Source: UBA7672 sp036733305 (lineage in GTDB: Bacteria > Pseudomonadota > Alphaproteobacteria > Caulobacterales > Hyphomonadaceae). From it: DNA of 23,189 nt. The translations under genes were made by a program, and so were the position numbers. This document shows positions 21,081 through 23,189 of the stretch, piece after piece. The notes beneath the pieces are model-generated. The model was not told where the DNA came from, made no database searches, and worked only from the letters and a program-made list of their open reading frames with translations. The DNA lies in NCBI GenBank assembly GCA_036733305.1, contig DAINAT010000051.1, positions 1-23,189 of the forward strand. The letters run 5' to 3'. Position 1 is the first letter of the stretch. Each line of letters starts with the position of its first letter.

Positions 21081-22466
21081 ATGACCGCACAGCGAACTAC
21101 CTCTGACACGATCATCGCGCTCGCCTCCGGCTCAGGTAGAGCTGGAGTCGCGGTCATACGGGCATCCGGGCCGGGAGCGCTGGGACTACTGGCCCATTTT
21201 TCGACGCGCAGGGCCCCGGAACCCCGTGTTGCGACCCTTCGCGAGCTTTTTGACGGCGATGAGTTCCTCGACGAGGCGGTAGTGCTGAGTATGCCCGGTC
21301 CGAACTCCTATACGGGCGAGGATGTGGTCGAATTTCACGTCCATGGAGGCCCCGCGATCATCGAGGCGGTGCTCGCCTCGGCGGTGAAAACCCGTCTGTG
21401 CCGTATTGCCGAGCCGGGCGAGTTCACGCGGCGGGCCTTCGATGCGGGGCGGATGGATCTGACCCAGGCGGAGGCCATCGGGGACCTGATCGATGCCGAG
21501 ACCGAGGGTCAGAGGCGGCAGGCCGGGCGGCTTTACCAGGGCGAAGCGGCCCGGACTTTCGAGGGGTGGCGGGGTCTGCTGGTGTCGGCCATGGCCGCGC
21601 TGGAGGCGTCGATCGACTTCCCGGACGAGGCCGACATTCCCGGCGAGATTAACCTTACCGCACTGGAGCCGATCGAGGCGCTGGCCGCCGATCTGGAGGC
21701 GGCGCTGGGCGATGCGGGGCGGTTGAGGTCGGTTCGGGAGGGGTTCCGGGTCGCCATTCTGGGTCCGCCAAACGCCGGCAAGTCGAGTTTGATGAACCGG
21801 CTGGCCCGGCGGGAGGCCGCGATCGTGTCGCCGGTGGCGGGTACGACGCGGGACGTGGTGGAAGTGCGGCTGGTTCTGGCCGGGTATCCTGTCTGGGTGG
21901 CGGACACGGCGGGCCTGCGGGAGGCTTCGGACGCCATCGAGGCCGAGGGCGTGAAACGGGCGCTGGCGCGGGCTGAGGAAGCCGATCTGCGGATCTGGGT
22001 GTCCGATGCGTCCGAGACTGCCGGGGGGGATGTTTCACGTGAAACATCGTCCGGTCCGATGCGTTCGGGTTTGACCGGGGTGCGGCCCGGGGACCTGAAA
22101 GTCTTCAACAAGGCCGACCTGGTTCGCTCTGCGCCTGCGGAATCCGGGGCTGAGGACGTCTTTGTGGTCTCGGCGACGACCGGGGCCGGGTTCGACGGGT
22201 TCGAGCGGCGTCTGGCGCAGGTGGTCCGGGAGCGGCTGGATGCGGATGAGCCTCCGCTGGTGACCCGGGCCAGGCATCGGGAGCTGGTCGAGGAAGCTCT
22301 GGCGGCTGTCGAGCGCGGGCTGGAGGGCGCCCGGATCGGGATGGGGGCCGAGCTGGTGTCGGAGGACCTGCGGCTGGCGGCCCGGGCGCTGGGCCGGATT
22401 ACCGGGACGATTGATGCCGAGGACCTGCTGGACCGGATTTTCTCGCAGTTCTGTGTTGGGAAGTAG
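21081..22466 (+). CDS. mnmE: tRNA uridine-5-carboxymethylaminomethyl modification GTPase MnmE
   Basis: MnmE, with MnmG, modifies the wobble uridine (cmnm5U34) of several tRNAs. The 461-residue protein has the N-terminal folate-binding domain with DTIIALASGSGRAGVAVIR and PGEFTRRAFDAGRMDLTQAEA. The G domain shows GPPNAGKS (228-235), GTTRDVV, DTAG (275-278) and NKAD (343-346). The protein ends with the catalytic CxGK (Cys458-Lys461). The segment DVSRETS (317-323), in the variable part of the G domain, is encoded by a perfect parS site. mnmE commonly leads to mnmG, rsmG, parA and parB in Alphaproteobacteria; these are not next to it here within the window. Confidence 0.96.
   Translation: MTAQRTTSDTIIALASGSGRAGVAVIRASGPGALGLLAHFSTRRAPEPRVATLRELFDGDEFLDEAVVLSMPGPNSYTGEDVVEFHVHGGPAIIEAVLASAVKTRLCRIAEPGEFTRRAFDAGRMDLTQAEAIGDLIDAETEGQRRQAGRLYQGEAARTFEGWRGLLVSAMAALEASIDFPDEADIPGEINLTALEPIEALAADLEAALGDAGRLRSVREGFRVAILGPPNAGKSSLMNRLARREAAIVSPVAGTTRDVVEVRLVLAGYPVWVADTAGLREASDAIEAEGVKRALARAEEADLRIWVSDASETAGGDVSRETSSGPMRSGLTGVRPGDLKVFNKADLVRSAPAESGAEDVFVVSATTGAGFDGFERRLAQVVRERLDADEPPLVTRARHRELVEEALAAVERGLEGARIGMGAELVSEDLRLAARALGRITGTIDAEDLLDRIFSQFCVGK
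22031..22046. promoter_or_regulatory. parS site 1 (inside mnmE)
   Basis: TGTTTCACGTGAAACA is a perfect palindromic ParB-binding centromere site. It lies within the mnmE coding sequence, where it encodes VSRET. Confidence 0.95.
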
Positions 22467-22484
22467 GGTTCCGGGTTGAGGGGA

Positions 22485-22500
22485 TGTTTCACGTGAAACA
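22485..22500. promoter_or_regulatory. parS site 2 (downstream of mnmE)
   Basis: A second exact TGTTTCACGTGAAACA, 18 nt after the mnmE stop and 454 bp from site 1. Confidence 0.95.
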
Positions 22501-22535
22501 CTCCGCCGGTGGCGGTTTGAGGCGGTGAGCATGCC

Positions 22536-22580
22536 CCCTTCCTTCCAGACGGCCCTTTGGGCCTCCTCAGGATGAGGGCT
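22536..22580. repeat. Fragment of a widespread alphaproteobacterial intergenic repeat
   Basis: The stretch contains CTTCCAGACGGCCC, then TTTGGGCCTCCTCAGGATGAGG. This type of sequence is scattered in many alphaproteobacterial genomes and often yields spurious translations such as HPEEAQRAVWK on the minus strand. Only one copy was noticed in this window. Confidence 0.5.
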
Positions 22581-22602
22581 GAAGGTAGGCCGGGCGCGAG
22601 TC

Positions 22603-22680
22603 CGTAGGGTGCATCTTGATGCACCTTCCCGCCGTCTGGCCGTGGCGGTGCATTTCCGCTTCGCTTCAATGCACCCTACG
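22603..22680. repeat. Dispersed intergenic repeat, copy B
   Basis: This 78-bp element has perfect 12-bp terminal inverted repeats CGTAGGGTGCAT and ATGCACCCTACG. Its inner 75 bp match copy A at 1102-1176. It lies between parS sites 2 and 3. Confidence 0.8.
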
Positions 22681-23187
22681 ATTCCGGGGCCGACCGGATG
22701 TTTCACGTGAAACATTCCGGCGGGTTGGGCGGGGGTGGTAAAGTCTGGTTAGCCATGGGGCTGGGGCGTGCAGGCGCGATCTCGCAGGTGGCTGCGAGGT
22801 GGTGGGGGTCGGGTTTTGGGAGTCGCGGAGGCTGGGCGGACCGCGCGGGAATGCGCCGCCCCCTCCGTCTCGGCGCGAAGACGCGCCGATCCACCTCCCC
22901 CAGTGCTTCGCACAGGTGGAGGCAATCTGGACGGCGAGCTGGCGCAGGCGGTTTGCCTCCACCATGCGGAGCGTGGGGAAGGTGCATTGAAGCGAAGCTA
23001 CAAGGCGGACGGGGTATTGCTCCGCTTCGCGCTTGAGACGGGTCGCGTGGAGATGCGCGAGACGATCGTAGTCGTCGAATTTCGCGACGAGGCGGTGGAA
23101 GCTTTTCCAGAGCGCGATGACATCGGTGCTGGCATGGGTGTGGGAGTAGTCGGGCTTGAAGCTGGTGATGCGGGGGCGCTGGCCGCT
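22666..23187 (-). CDS. Hypothetical protein, partial (start beyond right edge)
   Basis: An open frame runs in from the right edge for about 174 codons. The first part looks protein-like: ITSFKPDYSHTHASTDVIAL, WKSFHRLVAKFDDYDRLAHL, then HATRLKREAEQYPVRLVASL. A helical MVEANRLRQLAVQIASTCAK follows. After about residue 115 it becomes Gly/Pro/Arg-rich, reads through parS site 3 (NVSRET) and stops inside dispersed repeat B, so the last third is probably not ancestral. It also carries an 18-bp piece of the same repeat at 22981-22998. No family was recognised. It may be a real gene damaged or extended by repeats. Confidence 0.45.
   Translation of the reverse strand, partial: SGQRPRITSFKPDYSHTHASTDVIALWKSFHRLVAKFDDYDRLAHLHATRLKREAEQYPVRLVASLQCTFPTLRMVEANRLRQLAVQIASTCAKHWGRWIGASSRRDGGGGAFPRGPPSLRDSQNPTPTTSQPPARSRLHAPAPWLTRLYHPRPTRRNVSRETSGRPRNRRVH
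22699..22714. promoter_or_regulatory. parS site 3
   Basis: A third exact TGTTTCACGTGAAACA, 214 bp after site 2. Three perfect copies within 684 bp, about 8 kb from the candidate oriC, mark the chromosomal centromere. Confidence 0.95.
22981..22998 (-). repeat. Partial copy of the dispersed repeat
   Basis: GGTGCATTGAAGCGAAGC is identical to the reverse complement of 22658-22675 in copy B. It is an 18-bp end fragment of the element in inverted orientation and lies within the right-edge open frame. Confidence 0.6.
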
Positions 23188-23189
23188 GA

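Noticed and set aside
21533..22669. 378-codon minus-strand open frame opposite mnmE
   Set aside because: Ser/Arg/Pro-rich antisense shadow of mnmE that reads through parS and repeat B.
22880..22925. CRISPR or tRNA-like structure in the right-end repeat zone
   Set aside because: No regularly spaced direct repeats and no cloverleaf; the symmetry is that of a dispersed palindromic repeat.

Overview
The window looks like the replication-origin region of an alphaproteobacterium, most likely a Caulobacterales-type species (Hyphomonadaceae or Maricaulaceae-like). This rests on GC-rich coding sequence, the gene order ppsR-maf-aroE-coaE-dnaQ / hemE-hemH-hemJ-rho / mnmE, a hemE-adjacent intergenic region with CtrA-type boxes and many GANTC (CcrM) sites, and three perfect chromosomal parS sites about 8 kb away. 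Species identity is inference.

Left part (1-8.5 kb): the start of hslV runs off the left edge on the minus strand. An unrecognised lipoprotein and a membrane GGDEF-EAL protein (minus) follow. Then comes a plus-strand histidine cluster, hisB-hisH-hisA-[DUF1127-like small ORF]-[membrane EEP-family hydrolase, frameshifted near its end]-hisF-hisE, which ends with an AhpD-like carboxymuconolactone decarboxylase-family gene.

Middle part (8.5-14 kb): an Smr-domain protein and a Tim44-like protein (both minus) lie opposite secB (plus). Next is a tightly packed minus-strand block ppsR-maf-aroE-coaE-dnaQ with ATGA overlaps and one unusually long coaE/dnaQ overlap. The 403-bp gap 13937-14339 is the candidate oriC. 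It holds two TTAA-N7-TTAA CtrA boxes, two near-consensus DnaA boxes, eleven GANTC sites within 273 bp, an AT-rich stretch and several hairpins.

Right part (14.3-23.2 kb): hemE (TTG start), hemH (GTG start) and hemJ (GTG start) form the last steps of haem synthesis. rho follows with its own promoter-like sequence and a strong intrinsic terminator. Then come a possible small minus-strand ORF, a 4-TM membrane protein (minus), a 2OG-Fe(II) oxygenase-like gene, a decayed Ig-like gene remnant with a large hairpin, a dienelactone hydrolase (minus), and mnmE. One parS lies inside the mnmE coding sequence and two lie just downstream, among dispersed palindromic repeats and an unrecognised partial ORF at the right edge.

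Together the region links replication initiation (oriC, CtrA, CcrM, dnaQ), segregation (parS) and housekeeping metabolism. Coding strands diverge on either side of the candidate origin, as expected if replication leaves it in both directions. No tRNA, rRNA, CRISPR array or insertion sequence was recognised.
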